A stretch of DNA of 64,000 nt from assembly GCF_027924965.1 (NCBI RefSeq), contig NZ_AP027056.1, forward strand, positions 806,001-870,000. Direction: 5' to 3'. The translations under genes and the position numbers were made by a program. This document shows, one piece after another, positions 44,002 through 53,520 of this stretch; position 1 is the stretch's first letter, and each line of letters begins with the position of its first letter. This DNA comes from Limnohabitans sp. TEGF004. Lineage in GTDB: Bacteria; Pseudomonadota; Gammaproteobacteria; Burkholderiales; Burkholderiaceae_C. The notes under the pieces were generated by a model, which saw only the letters and a program-made list of their open reading frames with translations, did not search any database and was not told where the DNA came from.

Positions 44002-44835
44002 TCAGTGTTTTTCCACGTGCGCTTGGCGCGTGTACAAAAAGTCAATCACGGCTTTGCGGTAGTGCAAATAGCCAGGGTCGTCGGCCAGCGTCACGCGTGA
44101 GCGGGGGCGAGGCAGGTCCACATGCAGCACTTCGCCGATGGTGGCGGCGGGGCCATTGGTCATCATCACAATCTTGTCGGATAGCAACACGGCTTCGTCT
44201 ACATCGTGCGTCACCATCACCACGGTGCTTTGGGTGTTGGCCACGATGGCCAGCAACTCGTCTTGCAGCTTGGCGCGAGTGAGGGCGTCGAGCGCACCAA
44301 AGGGCTCGTCCATCAACAACACTTGCGGCTCCATGGCCAAGGCACGTGCAATGCCCACGCGTTGTTTCATGCCACCTGAGATTTCGCCTGGGCGTTTGAA
44401 GGCTGCGTGGCTCAAGCCCACCATGTCGAGTGCCGCGTGGGTGCGAGCGGTGAGTTGGGCTTTGTCTTCTTTGGGCTTGCCGTCCACGATGCCGGTTTGG
44501 CCGAACACGCGTTCCACTCCGAGGTAAACGTTTTCAAAGCAAGTGAGCCAAGGCAAGAGTGAATGGTTTTGAAACACCACCGCACGCTCGGGGCCTGGGC
44601 CTGCGATTTCGCGGTTGGCGCAAATCAAGGTGCCTTGCGTGGGTGTGGTCAAACCTGCAATGAGGTTGAGCAAGGTGGACTTGCCGCAACCCGAGTGACC
44701 GATGAGAGCGACGAACTCGCCTTTGCCCACGGTCAGGTCAATGTCGCGCAAGGCGGGGAAGTCGCCTTTGGCGGTGCGAAAGGTTTGGGCCACGCCCTGA
44801 ATTTGCAAATACTTGGTGGTCAACGATGCGTTCAT
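44002..44835 (-). CDS. nrtD: nitrate/nitrite(/cyanate) ABC transporter ATP-binding protein
   Basis: 277 residues. '[19 protein letters not shown]' is Walker A, '[33 protein letters not shown]' gives signature and Walker B, and '[21 protein letters not shown]' the switch. It belongs to the NitT/TauT family, in the short NrtD form without a fused binding domain. Overlaps nrtB by four bases and precedes nirB by ten. Confidence 0.92.
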   Translation of the reverse strand: MNASLTTKYLQIQGVAQTFRTAKGDFPALRDIDLTVGKGEFVALIGHSGCGKSTLLNLIAGLTTPTQGTLICANREIAGPGPERAVVFQNHSLLPWLTCFENVYLGVERVFGQTGIVDGKPKEDKAQLTARTHAALDMVGLSHAAFKRPGEISGGMKQRVGIARALAMEPQVLLMDEPFGALDALTRAKLQDELLAIVANTQSTVVMVTHDVDEAVLLSDKIVMMTNGPAATIGEVLHVDLPRPRSRVTLADDPGYLHYRKAVIDFLYTRQAHVEKH

Positions 44836-45617
44836 GACTGCACCTCCTCAAAGGTGAATGCGGTGGCGAGTTTGATGAGGGCGTACTCCAACACCAAGCC
44901 CACGATGCCAATCACGAAGATGGCGATGATGATGTTTTTCACATTCAGGTTGTTCCATTCGTCCCACACCCAAAAGCCAATTCCCACGCCACCGGTCAGC
45001 ATCTCAGCCGCGACGATGACCAACCACGCTGTGCCTACGGCCAAGCGCACGCCGGTCAACATGTAGGGCAACACCGCAGGGAACAAAATCTTGCTGACGA
45101 TCTTCCATTCCGAGAGGTTGAGCACACGCGCCACGTTCATGTAGTCTTGCGGCACACGTTGCACACCGACGGCGGTGTTGATGACCATGGGCCAAATGGA
45201 GCAGATGAAGATGGTCCAAATGGCCGCAGGGTTGGCGCCTTTGAACACCAACAAACCAATGGGCAACCAAGCCAAGGGCGATACAGGGCGCAACAAGCTG
45301 ATGAGCGGGTTGAACATGCGCGACAAGAACTCGAAGCGTCCAATCAGAAAGCCCAAAGGAATGCCCACCAACGCGGCCAAACCAAAACCCAGTGCCACGC
45401 GCTTGAGAGAACTCCACACGTTCCAGCCCACGCCTTGGTCGTTGGGGCCGTTGCTGTAGAACGGGTTGCTGAACACATCCACGGCTTGCCAGAAGGTGTC
45501 GGTTGGGTTGGGAAAGTTGTTGGTGCTGGTGACAGACACCAGCGACCAAATGCCCACCAGCAGTGCCAAGCCCATGAAGGGCGGCACCACGCGTGACAAC
45601 AGGTGTTTCAAATGCAT
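44832..45617 (-). CDS. nrtB: nitrate/nitrite(/cyanate) ABC transporter permease
   Basis: 261 residues, six hydrophobic spans. '[44 protein letters not shown]' and '[30 protein letters not shown]' are the NrtB/CynB membrane core and EAA-like coupling loop. Inner-membrane channel of the importer; the same fold is used for cyanate in CynABD systems. Confidence 0.93.
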   Translation of the reverse strand: MHLKHLLSRVVPPFMGLALLVGIWSLVSVTSTNNFPNPTDTFWQAVDVFSNPFYSNGPNDQGVGWNVWSSLKRVALGFGLAALVGIPLGFLIGRFEFLSRMFNPLISLLRPVSPLAWLPIGLLVFKGANPAAIWTIFICSIWPMVINTAVGVQRVPQDYMNVARVLNLSEWKIVSKILFPAVLPYMLTGVRLAVGTAWLVIVAAEMLTGGVGIGFWVWDEWNNLNVKNIIIAIFVIGIVGLVLEYALIKLATAFTFEEVQS

Positions 45618-45653
45618 GAGATGTGTCCTTGTGCGAGAGCGTTCGTGGATGCT

Positions 45654-46898
45654 TTAAGCGTGAACTTTGAAGCTGTCGGCGTATTTCTTTGGGTCTTTGC
45701 CGTCCCACACCACGCCGTCCATCAATTTGCTGGTGCGCATCACGTCTTTAGGCACTGGCGTTTTGCTGGCCGCAGCGGCTTGTTTGAAGATGTCGATTTG
45801 GTTGATCTCTTTGGCCACCTTCAAATAGTCAGGGTGGTCTTTGAGCAAGCCCCAACGCTTGTGTTGCGTGAGGAACCACATGCCGTCTGAGAGGTAAGGG
45901 AAGTTGGCCGTGCCGTCGTTGAAAAACTTCATGTGGTTGGGGTCGTCCCACGTTTTGCCCAAACCGTTTTGGTAGCGGCCCAAGATGCGTTGGTTGATCA
46001 CATCCACGCTGGTGTTGACATACGACTTGTCGGCGATGGTTTCAGCCATCTTCATTTTGTTTTGCAAGCCCGCGTCAATCCACTTGCCCGCTTCCAAAAT
46101 GGCGGCGGTCACAGCGCGTGCGGTGTTGGGGTATTTCTTGACGAAGTCGCCGGTGGTGCCCAGCACTTTTTCGGGGTGGTCACGCCAAATGTCTTGGGTG
46201 GTGGCGGCGGTGATGCCAATGCCATCGGCAATGGCGCGGTGGCCCCAAGGCTCGCCCACGCAGTAGCCGTCCATGTTGCCCACGCGCATGTTGGCCACCA
46301 TTTGAGGCGGCGGCACGGTGATGACCTTGGCGTCTTTGAGTGGGTTGATACCCGCGCTGGCCAACCAGTAATACAGCCACATGGCGTGTGTGCCGGTGGG
46401 GAAGGTTTGGGCGAAGGTGTATTCGCGTTTGTCAGTGGCCATCAACTTGGCGAGGCTGGCTGCATCGACCGCGCCTTTGTCGGCGAGCTTTTTGGACAGC
46501 GTGATGGCTTGGCCGTTTTGGTTCAAGCTCATGAGCACGGCCATGTCTTTCTTCGGCCCGGCAGTGCCCATGTGCACGCCGTAAATCAGGCCGTACAGAG
46601 CGTGGGCAAAGTCGAGCTCGCCGTTGACCAATTTGTCGCGCACACCTGCCCAGCTGGACTCTTTGGTGGGGATGATCTTGACGCCGTATTTTTTGTCGAT
46701 GCCCAGCACCGAAGCCATCACCACGCTGGCGCAATCGGTGAGGGGAATGAAGCCGATGCGCACTTCTTCTTTTTCAGGTTTGTCTGAACCTTGGGCGTAC
46801 ACCGCGGCACGCAAGGCAGGGGCGATGGTGAGAGCGCCTGCGGTGGCGGCTTGCAAGACATTGCGGCGGCTCATGGGGGTCTCCAAAAGTTTCGTCAT
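45654..46898 (-). CDS. nrtA: nitrate/nitrite(/cyanate) ABC transporter substrate-binding protein, Tat-exported
   Basis: 414 residues. The N terminus has the twin-arginine motif 'MSRRNVLQAATAGALTIAPAL', so it is exported folded. 'RIGFIPLTDCASVVMASVLGIDKKYG' and 'YGLIYGVHMGTAGPKKDMAVLMSLNQNGQAITLSKKL', with 'GNMDGYCVGEPWGHRA', are the NrtA/CynA signature. Two starts are possible: ATG at 46898 behind AGAGGAG, and ATG at 46874 behind GGAG; both keep the Tat motif. It is the first structural gene after the leader hairpin that NasT is expected to act on. Confidence 0.92.
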   Translation of the reverse strand: MTKLLETPMSRRNVLQAATAGALTIAPALRAAVYAQGSDKPEKEEVRIGFIPLTDCASVVMASVLGIDKKYGVKIIPTKESSWAGVRDKLVNGELDFAHALYGLIYGVHMGTAGPKKDMAVLMSLNQNGQAITLSKKLADKGAVDAASLAKLMATDKREYTFAQTFPTGTHAMWLYYWLASAGINPLKDAKVITVPPPQMVANMRVGNMDGYCVGEPWGHRAIADGIGITAATTQDIWRDHPEKVLGTTGDFVKKYPNTARAVTAAILEAGKWIDAGLQNKMKMAETIADKSYVNTSVDVINQRILGRYQNGLGKTWDDPNHMKFFNDGTANFPYLSDGMWFLTQHKRWGLLKDHPDYLKVAKEINQIDIFKQAAAASKTPVPKDVMRTSKLMDGVVWDGKDPKKYADSFKVHA

Positions 46899-46914
46899 GA
46901 CATCACTCCTCTAT

Positions 46915-46990
46915 AAAAAAACTGGGGCAGAAACGACAAAGGCGTCCTCACCGCACGCACTTGGGGTGCATGGGTGGGGACGCCTTTGTC
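46915..46990 (-). promoter_or_regulatory. nrtA leader hairpin and T tract, probable NasT antitermination target
   Basis: On the minus strand a perfect 13-bp stem (GACAAAGGCGTCC / GGACGCCTTTGTC, arms 46978-46990 and 46935-46947) encloses a 30-base loop. It is followed 13 bases later by seven T residues at 46915-46921 and then the nrtA ribosome-binding site. Nitrate operons regulated by ANTAR proteins have such leader terminators, and a NasT-type gene lies directly upstream. The T tract is a little far from the stem, so the exact terminator pairing may differ. Confidence 0.65.
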
Positions 46991-47063
46991 CTTGAACCGT
47001 CATTGGTTCTTGCTGTGAACTGATTGCAATTGCTGTGCCAGCTGTTGAGGGTTCTCCCGTATG

Positions 47064-47089
47064 AAAAAACGCCCCATGGCGGGGCGTTT
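47064..47089 (-). terminator. intrinsic terminator after the ANTAR regulator gene
   Basis: On the minus strand AACGCCCC / GGGGCGTT with loop GCCAT, followed by TTTTTTC. It separates the regulator transcript from the nrtA leader. Confidence 0.85.
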
Positions 47090-47120
47090 GCATCGATGTG
47101 CACCAAGAAGGCGCACCAAA

Positions 47121-47774
47121 TTAGGACAGCAGGTCGGCCATGTCGAGTGTGCGTTGTGCCACGTCGCCCATCTTCAAACCTTTGTCCATCGCCACTTTGC
47201 GCAGCTTGGTGAAAGCGTCTTGCTCGCTCAGGCCTTGACGTTCCATCAACAGGGCTTTGGCGCGGTCAACCACTGTGCGCTCTTGCAACGCGTGGCGTGC
47301 GTCGTCGCGCTCACCGCGCAGGCGTTCTTCGTATTCAAAGCGTGCCATGGCCACATCCAAGATGGGGCGAATGCGTGTGCTCGACAGGCCATCGACGATG
47401 TAGGCCGACACGCCCACCGCCACCGCGTCGCGCACATGGGTGGTGTCGTTGTCGTCGGTGAACAGCACGATGGGGCGGCGCTCGTCGCGGGTGGCGAACA
47501 CCACGTGTTCTAAGGCATCACGTGCTTCAGATTCCGCATCCACGATGATCAGGTCGGGTTGCAGCTGATGGATGCGGTCTGCCAAAAACACATCGGCAGG
47601 CAAGGTGGCAATCAGGTTGAAGCCGCTTTCTAGCAAGCCAATGCGCAGCGCCCTAGATCGTTCGGCTTGTGACACGGCGTGTTCATCGCTCGCGTCTTGA
47701 ATATCCAAGTCAGGTGCGACCACCACGATTTTCAGTGCGGTGGGTGACTTGGAATGGGGAAACTTGCTTTTCAT
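47121..47774 (-). CDS. nasT: ANTAR-domain response-regulator-like antiterminator (NasT type)
   Basis: 217 residues from MKSKFPHSKS. The receiver-like domain starts 'LKIVVVAPDLD' and has the degenerate phosphorylation region 'PDLIIVDAESEARDALEHV', ending 'VGVSAYIVDGLSSTRIRPIL'. A coiled segment leads to a C-terminal ANTAR domain, 'VVDRAKALLMERQGLSEQDAFTKLRKVAMDKGLKMGDVAQ'. NasT binds leader RNA of nitrate genes and prevents termination unless held by NasS. It sits upstream of nrtA with its own terminator. No NasS gene is adjacent. Confidence 0.88.
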   Translation of the reverse strand: MKSKFPHSKSPTALKIVVVAPDLDIQDASDEHAVSQAERSRALRIGLLESGFNLIATLPADVFLADRIHQLQPDLIIVDAESEARDALEHVVFATRDERRPIVLFTDDNDTTHVRDAVAVGVSAYIVDGLSSTRIRPILDVAMARFEYEERLRGERDDARHALQERTVVDRAKALLMERQGLSEQDAFTKLRKVAMDKGLKMGDVAQRTLDMADLLS

Positions 47775-47900
47775 GCGGGGTGAATGTGGGGATGCCTTTG
47801 CGGTGCCTTTGCTAACTCGCAAGTAATGGGCCAATCCACGCATGTTTATAGTTGTGCCTTGTGAATAGAGAGAAAATCGTCTGATCATTGAGGAGTCTTC

Positions 47901-49088
47901 ATGTCCATTTCATCGACCAAATTTCACTGGGGCGACCCTTTCATGCTTGACCAGCAATTGACCGACGATGAGCGTCAGGTCAAAGATGCGGCGGCGGCTT
48001 ATTGCCAAGAGCGTTTGGCGCCACGTGTGTTGGAAGCTTTCCGTCATGAAAAAACCGATGCGTCTATTTTTCGTGAAATGGGTGAGCTGGGTTTGTTGGG
48101 CCCCAGCATTCCTGAAGCCTATGGCGGTGCGGGTTTGAACTATGTGTGCTACGGCCTGGTGGCTCGCGAAGTCGAACGCGTGGACTCAGGCTACCGCTCG
48201 ATGATGAGCGTGCAATCGTCTTTGGTGATGGTGCCCATTTATGAATTTGGTACCGAAGCCCAAAAGCAAAAGTACTTGCCCAAGCTCGCCACAGGCGAGT
48301 GGATTGGTTGCTTTGGTTTGACCGAACCCAACCACGGCTCAGATCCTGGCAGCATGATCACGCGTGCCAAGAAAGTGACGGGGGGTTATTCGTTGTCAGG
48401 CGCCAAGATGTGGATCACCAACAGCCCGATTGCCGATGTGTTTGTGGTGTGGGCCAAAGATGATGCAGGCGCGATTCGCGGCTTCGTTTTGGAAAAAGGC
48501 TGGAAGGGTTTGAGTGCACCTGCGGTGCACGGCAAAGTGGGCTTGCGAGCCTCGATCACAGGTGAAATCGTGATGGACGAGGTGTTTGTGCCAGAAGAAA
48601 ACGCGTTCCCAGATGTGCGTGGCCTCAAAGGTCCGTTCACCTGCTTGAACAGCGCGCGTTACGGCATTGCTTGGGGCGCTTTGGGTGCTGCTGAAGATTG
48701 CTTCCACCGCGCTCGCCAATACGTGCTGGACCGTCAGCAGTTTGGTCGCCCACTCGCCGCCAATCAGCTGATTCAAAAGAAACTGGCCGACATGCTGACT
48801 GAAATTTCATTGGGCCTGCAAGGCTGTTTGCGCTTGGGCCGCATGAAAGACGAGGGCACCGCAAGCGTCGACATCACATCCATCCTTAAGCGCAACAGCT
48901 GTGGCAAAGCACTAGACATTGCACGCATGGCTCGCGACATGATGGGCGGCAACGGCATCAGCGATGAGTTTGGCGTGGCACGTCATTTGGTCAACCTGGA
49001 AGTGGTGAACACCTACGAAGGCACGCACGATGTGCACGCTTTGATTTTGGGTCGCGCCATCACTGGGATTGCTGCATTCAGCAACTGA
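47901..49088 (+). CDS. gcdH: glutaryl-CoA dehydrogenase
   Basis: 395 residues; GAGGAG upstream of ATG. It oxidises and decarboxylates glutaryl-CoA to crotonyl-CoA in lysine, tryptophan or benzoate breakdown, passing electrons to ETF. Family marks: '[18 protein letters not shown]' with the substrate-gating '[18 protein letters not shown]', '[25 protein letters not shown]', and the catalytic glutamate in '[22 protein letters not shown]'. The '[19 protein letters not shown]' N terminus is characteristic of GcdH among acyl-CoA dehydrogenases. Stands alone with a strong terminator. Confidence 0.93.
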   Translation: MSISSTKFHWGDPFMLDQQLTDDERQVKDAAAAYCQERLAPRVLEAFRHEKTDASIFREMGELGLLGPSIPEAYGGAGLNYVCYGLVAREVERVDSGYRSMMSVQSSLVMVPIYEFGTEAQKQKYLPKLATGEWIGCFGLTEPNHGSDPGSMITRAKKVTGGYSLSGAKMWITNSPIADVFVVWAKDDAGAIRGFVLEKGWKGLSAPAVHGKVGLRASITGEIVMDEVFVPEENAFPDVRGLKGPFTCLNSARYGIAWGALGAAEDCFHRARQYVLDRQQFGRPLAANQLIQKKLADMLTEISLGLQGCLRLGRMKDEGTASVDITSILKRNSCGKALDIARMARDMMGGNGISDEFGVARHLVNLEVVNTYEGTHDVHALILGRAITGIAAFSN

Positions 49089-49109
49089 AACGCCAGAGCG
49101 CTGATATAG

Positions 49110-49144
49110 AAAAGGGTTTGCAATGTTTTGCAAACCCTTTTTTT
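49110..49144. terminator. bidirectional terminator between gcdH and the glyoxalase gene
   Basis: AAAAGGGTTTGCAA / TTGCAAACCCTTTT with loop TGTT and T tracts on both strands, a 14-bp perfect stem between the converging genes. Confidence 0.9.
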
Positions 49145-49562
49145 ACCAATGACCGATGTTGGGCATGTCCACCCACGGCGCGGTTGGCGCTAAGGCTTCA
49201 CCTTTTTGTAGCAACTCCACCGAGATGTCATCGGGTGAGCGCACAAAGGCCATGCGGCCATCGCGAGGTGGGCGAAGAATGGTGACGCCATGCGCTTGCA
49301 ACTGCTCACAGGTGGCGTAAATGTTGTCGACGGCATAAGCTAAGTGACCGAAGTTGCGACCACCGGTGTAGACCTCTGGGTCCCAGTTGTAGGTGAGCTC
49401 CACTTGCGCATCTTCATCGCCAGGTGCGGCGAGGTAGACCAGTGTGAAGCGACCCTGCGGGTACTCGTTGGTGCGCAGGACCGTCAGGCCCAGCGCATCG
49501 CGGTAAAAACGCAACGACGCTTCTAGGTCAGTCACGCGCACCATGGTGTGTAGGTATTTCAT
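49143..49562 (-). CDS. gloA: lactoylglutathione lyase (glyoxalase I)
   Basis: 139 residues. It isomerises the methylglyoxal-glutathione hemithioacetal to S-lactoylglutathione. The VOC fold opens '[24 protein letters not shown]' with a metal His; '[20 protein letters not shown]' and '[21 protein letters not shown]' supply Glu/His ligands, and '[16 protein letters not shown]' the final glutamate. The length is typical of short Ni-type GloA. Thirteen bases downstream of the ene-reductase gene, so probably one detoxification unit. Confidence 0.94.
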   Translation of the reverse strand: MKYLHTMVRVTDLEASLRFYRDALGLTVLRTNEYPQGRFTLVYLAAPGDEDAQVELTYNWDPEVYTGGRNFGHLAYAVDNIYATCEQLQAHGVTILRPPRDGRMAFVRSPDDISVELLQKGEALAPTAPWVDMPNIGHW

Positions 49563-49575
49563 GGCGAGCCTTTCT

Positions 49576-50652
49576 TTAAAGGGTGGGGTAGTCGGTGTAA
49601 CCGACGGGGCCGGGTGTGTAGAAGGTGTTGGGGTTGGGCTCGTTCAGCACGGCATTCAATTTCAAACGCTCGACCAAGTCGGGGTTAGAGATGAACAAGC
49701 GACCAAATGCAACGGCATCGGCCTTGCCTGAGTCAATGGCGTCGATGGCCATTTGGCGGTCGTAACCGTTGTTGGCGATGTAGGTGCCTTGGAACGCTTG
49801 GCGCGCCCAGGCGTAGTCAAAGCCAGGCACGTCACGTGGGCCGCCCGTGGCGCCTTCGATGAAGTGAATGAACGCGATGCCGCGTTTGTTGAGCTCTTCC
49901 ACCAGATAGGCAAACACAGTTTGTGGGTTGCTGTCAGCCAAGTCGTTGAAGGGGGTGAGGGGCGACAAACGAATGCCGACGCGGCCCGCGCCGATTTCGG
50001 CCACGCAGGCATCCACCACTTCGAGGGCAAAGCGGCAGCGGTTTTCAATCGAACCACCGTACGCGTCGGTGCGTTGGTTGGCACCGTCACGGATGAACTG
50101 GTCGACCAAATAACCATTGGCACCGTGAATTTCCACCCCATCAAACCCCGCACGAATGGCGTTGGCGGCGGCTTGGCGGAATTGCTGCACCACCTCTTGC
50201 ACTTCAGCGGTTGTCAAAGCATGTGGCACGGGCACATCGACTTTGCCATTGGGGGTGTAGGCCACCACCTTGGGCTGAATGGCCGAAGGGGCCACGGGCT
50301 GCGCACCACCAGTCAGGTCTGGGTGCGTGATGCGGCCCACATGCCAAATTTGCGCGATGATTTTGGAGCCTGCCTCATGCACGGCTTGGGTGATGGGCTT
50401 CCAGCCTTCGACTTGGGCGTCTGAATAAATGCCGGGGGTCGCCATGTAGCCTTTGCCCACGGGCGAGATTTGTGTGCCTTCGCTGATGATGAGGCCCGCA
50501 CCACTGCGCTGGCGGTAATAGTCCACGTTCATCGCGCTGCCGGGGATGTCGCCGTCAGCTGCGCGGCTGCGGGTGAGTGGGGCCATGACGATGCGGTTGG
50601 CCACTTCAATGTCGCCGATGCGTGTGGGTTGGAAAAGCTGAGGTGTCGTCAT
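49576..50652 (-). CDS. nemA: Old Yellow Enzyme-family alkene reductase (NemA-like)
   Basis: 358 residues from [14 protein letters not shown]. An FMN enzyme that reduces activated C=C bonds and some nitro or maleimide compounds with NADPH. '[26 protein letters not shown]', the '[28 protein letters not shown]' barrel strand, the '[39 protein letters not shown]' segment with the active-site H-x2-N pair, and '[12 protein letters not shown]' are the OYE pattern. An upstream ATG 22 codons earlier gives an unlikely N terminus. Confidence 0.92.
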   Translation of the reverse strand: MTTPQLFQPTRIGDIEVANRIVMAPLTRSRAADGDIPGSAMNVDYYRQRSGAGLIISEGTQISPVGKGYMATPGIYSDAQVEGWKPITQAVHEAGSKIIAQIWHVGRITHPDLTGGAQPVAPSAIQPKVVAYTPNGKVDVPVPHALTTAEVQEVVQQFRQAAANAIRAGFDGVEIHGANGYLVDQFIRDGANQRTDAYGGSIENRCRFALEVVDACVAEIGAGRVGIRLSPLTPFNDLADSNPQTVFAYLVEELNKRGIAFIHFIEGATGGPRDVPGFDYAWARQAFQGTYIANNGYDRQMAIDAIDSGKADAVAFGRLFISNPDLVERLKLNAVLNEPNPNTFYTPGPVGYTDYPTL

Positions 50653-50803
50653 GTGCAATTTCTGAAGGTTCTGAAAGAATAAAAAGCTCAGCGATGGCTG
50701 TCGTTGCCATGCGTGCACATTTGATATGGGGCGTATTGTTCTGTTTTCAAGTGCTGGGTTTCAAGGTTCCGTTAATATGACCAGATCAATCGAGGGGCAT
50801 TCA

Positions 50804-50965
50804 ATGAAACAGCTGGGGTGTGCGTGGTTGGCGCTGTGTGCCTGTACAACAGCCATGGCCGCAGACGACTACAAAATCAAAGTCGATGTGACGCAGCAGC
50901 TGTTGTTCAAGTGCTGTCATGAATCAGAGCCTGATTCTCGGTTTGTCTTTGAAAGCATGCGGTGA
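50804..50965 (+). CDS. small exported protein coupled to the P-type ATPase gene
   Basis: 53 residues. The chosen ATG (MKQLGCAWLALCACTTAMAA) gives a signal peptide cleaved after A-M-A-A, leaving about 34 residues with a paired cysteine motif K-C-C-H-E and acidic residues. The stop overlaps the next start as GTGA, so translation of the ATPase is coupled to it. I do not recognise a family. A metal- or thiol-binding role next to a cation pump is possible, but that is inference. Longer upstream starts exist but would lose the signal peptide. Confidence 0.55.
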   Translation: MKQLGCAWLALCACTTAMAADDYKIKVDVTQQLLFKCCHESEPDSRFVFESMR

Positions 50966-53520
50966 ACTCGACAACGCCCCCCTCTTTCACAGGCCTCACG
51001 TCTGAGCAGGCCGCGCAGCAACGCGCGCACGATGGACCCAACGCACTAGATGCCGCTCAGCGCCGCAGCGTGTGGGCTCGGCTATGGGCGATGTTGATGG
51101 AGCCCATGTTTGCGTTGTTGGTGCTGGCCGCTTCGCTGTATTTGGTGTTAGGCGATTTGACCGAAGGCGTCACGTTGTTTGTGTTTGTGTTGGCGGTGTT
51201 GGGTTTGACGTTTTACCAAGAGGGCAAGTCAGAAGCCGCCATTGATGCCTTGCGGCAACTGAGCCAGCCTTTTGCGCAAGTGATGCGTGATGGCCAACGC
51301 ATCAGCGTGCCTTCCCGTGACGTGGTTGTGGGGGATGTGTTGTTCATTGCCGAGGGGGATCGCATTGCGGCGGATGCCTGGGTGTTGCAAGCGGACCAAC
51401 TGCAAGTGGATGAATCGTTGTTGACGGGCGAGTCCTTGGCCGTGACCAAAGTGGGCGATGCTTTTGATGAGGCGTTGGCGCGCCACCTACAGCCGGGTGG
51501 CGATGAGTTGGCCGCTGTCTTTGGCGGCACCTTTGTGGTCCGTGGGCAAGGGGTGGTGCGCGTCACAGCCACAGGCATGCATAGCCAGATGGGGCGCATT
51601 GGTGCATCGTTGAATGACATTAAAACCGTGCTGACGCCACTGCAAAAGCAAACCACTCAGTTGGTGAAGGTGTTGGCGTGGATCACGTTTGGTTTGTGCG
51701 TGCTGATGATCCTCACCTTGGGCTTGCGCAATGGGGCGTGGTTGCCGGCGTTGTTGTCGGGCATTGCGTTGGCGATGGCCATCTTGCCCGAAGAGTATCC
51801 GGTGGTGATGGCCATTTTTCCGGCCTTGGGTGCGCATCGCTTGGCGCAACAAGGCGTGTTGACGCGACACATCAACGCGATTGAAACCTTGGGCGCGACC
51901 ACCGTGTTGTGCACCGACAAAACGGGCACCTTGACGGAAAACCGTATGACGGTGGCGGCCTTGGCGGTGGGGGAGGCTTCTGCGCCACGTTTGTTCAAGA
52001 TCAACGGCGAGTCGCTGCCAGATGAATTTCATGGGTTGGTCGAACACGCCATCTTGGCCAGCGCGCCTGAACCTTTTGACCCAATGGAAGTCGCCTTTCA
52101 TGCCTTGGGTCAAACGTGGCTGAGCGACTCTGAGCATTTACATCCCGATTGGGATTTGGTGCAGACCTATGCGTTGAGCCCTGAGTTACGTGCCATGTCG
52201 CATGTGTGGCGTCCCAGCGAAGATGCGGCGCACATCGTGTCTGCCAAGGGGGCACCAGAGGCGGTGATGGCGTTGTGTCATCTCTCGCCCGCGTTGCAAG
52301 CGCAGTGGGGAGCCGTGGTGCATGCCATGGCGTCCGACGGCTTGCGCGTGTTGGCCGTGGCGCAGGGACGTTTTGTGGGCGACGCATGGCCAAGCTCCGC
52401 GCATGGTTTTGATTTTGAGTGGCTGGGCTTGATGGGCTTGAGTGACCCCTTACGCTCTGAAATTCCGCAAGCCATTGCCGATTGCCATTCGGCCAGCATC
52501 AAAGTCATCATGATTACCGGTGACTACCCGCACACGGCACGTGTCATTGCCAACCAAGCCGGCTTGCAGGGCGGTGACACCTTGACGGGGGATGTGATTG
52601 ACGCCATGTCGGACGAAGCGCTGAGCGCACATCTCACAACCGTCAGCGTGTGTGCCCGCATTTCACCGCATCAAAAACTGCGCATCGTGCAAGCCCTCAA
52701 GCGCAGTGGCGAGGTGGTGGCGATGACGGGCGATGGCGTGAACGATGCGCCCGCATTGCGCGCCGCCCATGTGGGCATCGCCATGGGCGCACGCGGCACC
52801 GATGTGGCGCGCGAGGCTTCGTCGCTGGTCTTGGTGGACGACAACTTTGCATCCATCGTCAAAGGCATACGCCTAGGCCGCCGCATTTTTGGCAACCTGC
52901 AAAAGTCCATGGCGTACATCTTTGCGATTCACATTCCGATTGCCGGCTTGGCGCTGGTGCCCATGGTGTTTGCGTTGCCACCTTTGTTGATGCCTTTGCA
53001 CATTGCGTTGTTGGAGTTGGTGATTGACCCCTCTTGTTCCATCGCGTTTGAGAACGAGCCTGCAGAGCCCCAGATGATGCAGCGCCCACCGCGTGACACC
53101 TTGGCGCCTATTTTTGGTTTCCAACAAATGTTGGCGTCCTTTTTTCAGGGGGTGTGCGTGTTGGCAGCAACGGGGGCGGCGTACTGGCACGCCATGGTTT
53201 TCTCTACAGAAGTGCAGCGCGCCATGGTGCTCATCACCTTGGTGGCCGCCAATGCCATGTTGATTTTTGTGAATGGGGCGCGCAATGCTGTTGCCCTGTG
53301 GGTCATGGCAGGGGCAATGGGCTTGGTGGTGTTGGGGGTGTATGTGCCATGGTTGGCTGCCCCGCTTTATTTGGCGCCCCTGGATGTCGCGCAGGTGATG
53401 ACGGCATTGGGCTTGGGGGTCGCCAGCATCCTAGGTGCGTGGGTTTGCTTGAGTTTGCTTAGGTATGATGGGCCATTCAAAGGAGTTCAGCATGGCAGAT
53501 ATCAACCCAACCAACAATAA
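50962..53520 (+). CDS. cation-transporting P-type ATPase (P2-like)
   Basis: 852 residues, GTG start in the GTGA overlap. Actuator 'VDESLLTGESLAVTK', phosphorylation site 'CTDKTGTLTENRMTVAAL', nucleotide-binding 'SAKGAPEAVM', and hinge 'MTGDGVNDAPALRAAHVGIAMG' are all intact, with 'MITGDYPHTARVIANQAG' before it. The M4 motif reads P-E-E-Y-P, where Ca2+ pumps have P-E-G-L-P, so the transported ion is uncertain (calcium, manganese or another divalent cation). About ten hydrophobic spans; no N-terminal heavy-metal domain. Its end overlaps the bactofilin start by 29 bases. Confidence 0.87.
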   Translation: MNSTTPPSFTGLTSEQAAQQRAHDGPNALDAAQRRSVWARLWAMLMEPMFALLVLAASLYLVLGDLTEGVTLFVFVLAVLGLTFYQEGKSEAAIDALRQLSQPFAQVMRDGQRISVPSRDVVVGDVLFIAEGDRIAADAWVLQADQLQVDESLLTGESLAVTKVGDAFDEALARHLQPGGDELAAVFGGTFVVRGQGVVRVTATGMHSQMGRIGASLNDIKTVLTPLQKQTTQLVKVLAWITFGLCVLMILTLGLRNGAWLPALLSGIALAMAILPEEYPVVMAIFPALGAHRLAQQGVLTRHINAIETLGATTVLCTDKTGTLTENRMTVAALAVGEASAPRLFKINGESLPDEFHGLVEHAILASAPEPFDPMEVAFHALGQTWLSDSEHLHPDWDLVQTYALSPELRAMSHVWRPSEDAAHIVSAKGAPEAVMALCHLSPALQAQWGAVVHAMASDGLRVLAVAQGRFVGDAWPSSAHGFDFEWLGLMGLSDPLRSEIPQAIADCHSASIKVIMITGDYPHTARVIANQAGLQGGDTLTGDVIDAMSDEALSAHLTTVSVCARISPHQKLRIVQALKRSGEVVAMTGDGVNDAPALRAAHVGIAMGARGTDVAREASSLVLVDDNFASIVKGIRLGRRIFGNLQKSMAYIFAIHIPIAGLALVPMVFALPPLLMPLHIALLELVIDPSCSIAFENEPAEPQMMQRPPRDTLAPIFGFQQMLASFFQGVCVLAATGAAYWHAMVFSTEVQRAMVLITLVAANAMLIFVNGARNAVALWVMAGAMGLVVLGVYVPWLAAPLYLAPLDVAQVMTALGLGVASILGAWVCLSLLRYDGPFKGVQHGRYQPNQQ

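Noticed and set aside
50726..50803. N-terminal extension of the small exported protein
   Set aside because: Starting at 50726 would add 26 residues that hide the signal peptide beginning MKQLGCAW, so the internal ATG at 50804 is preferred.
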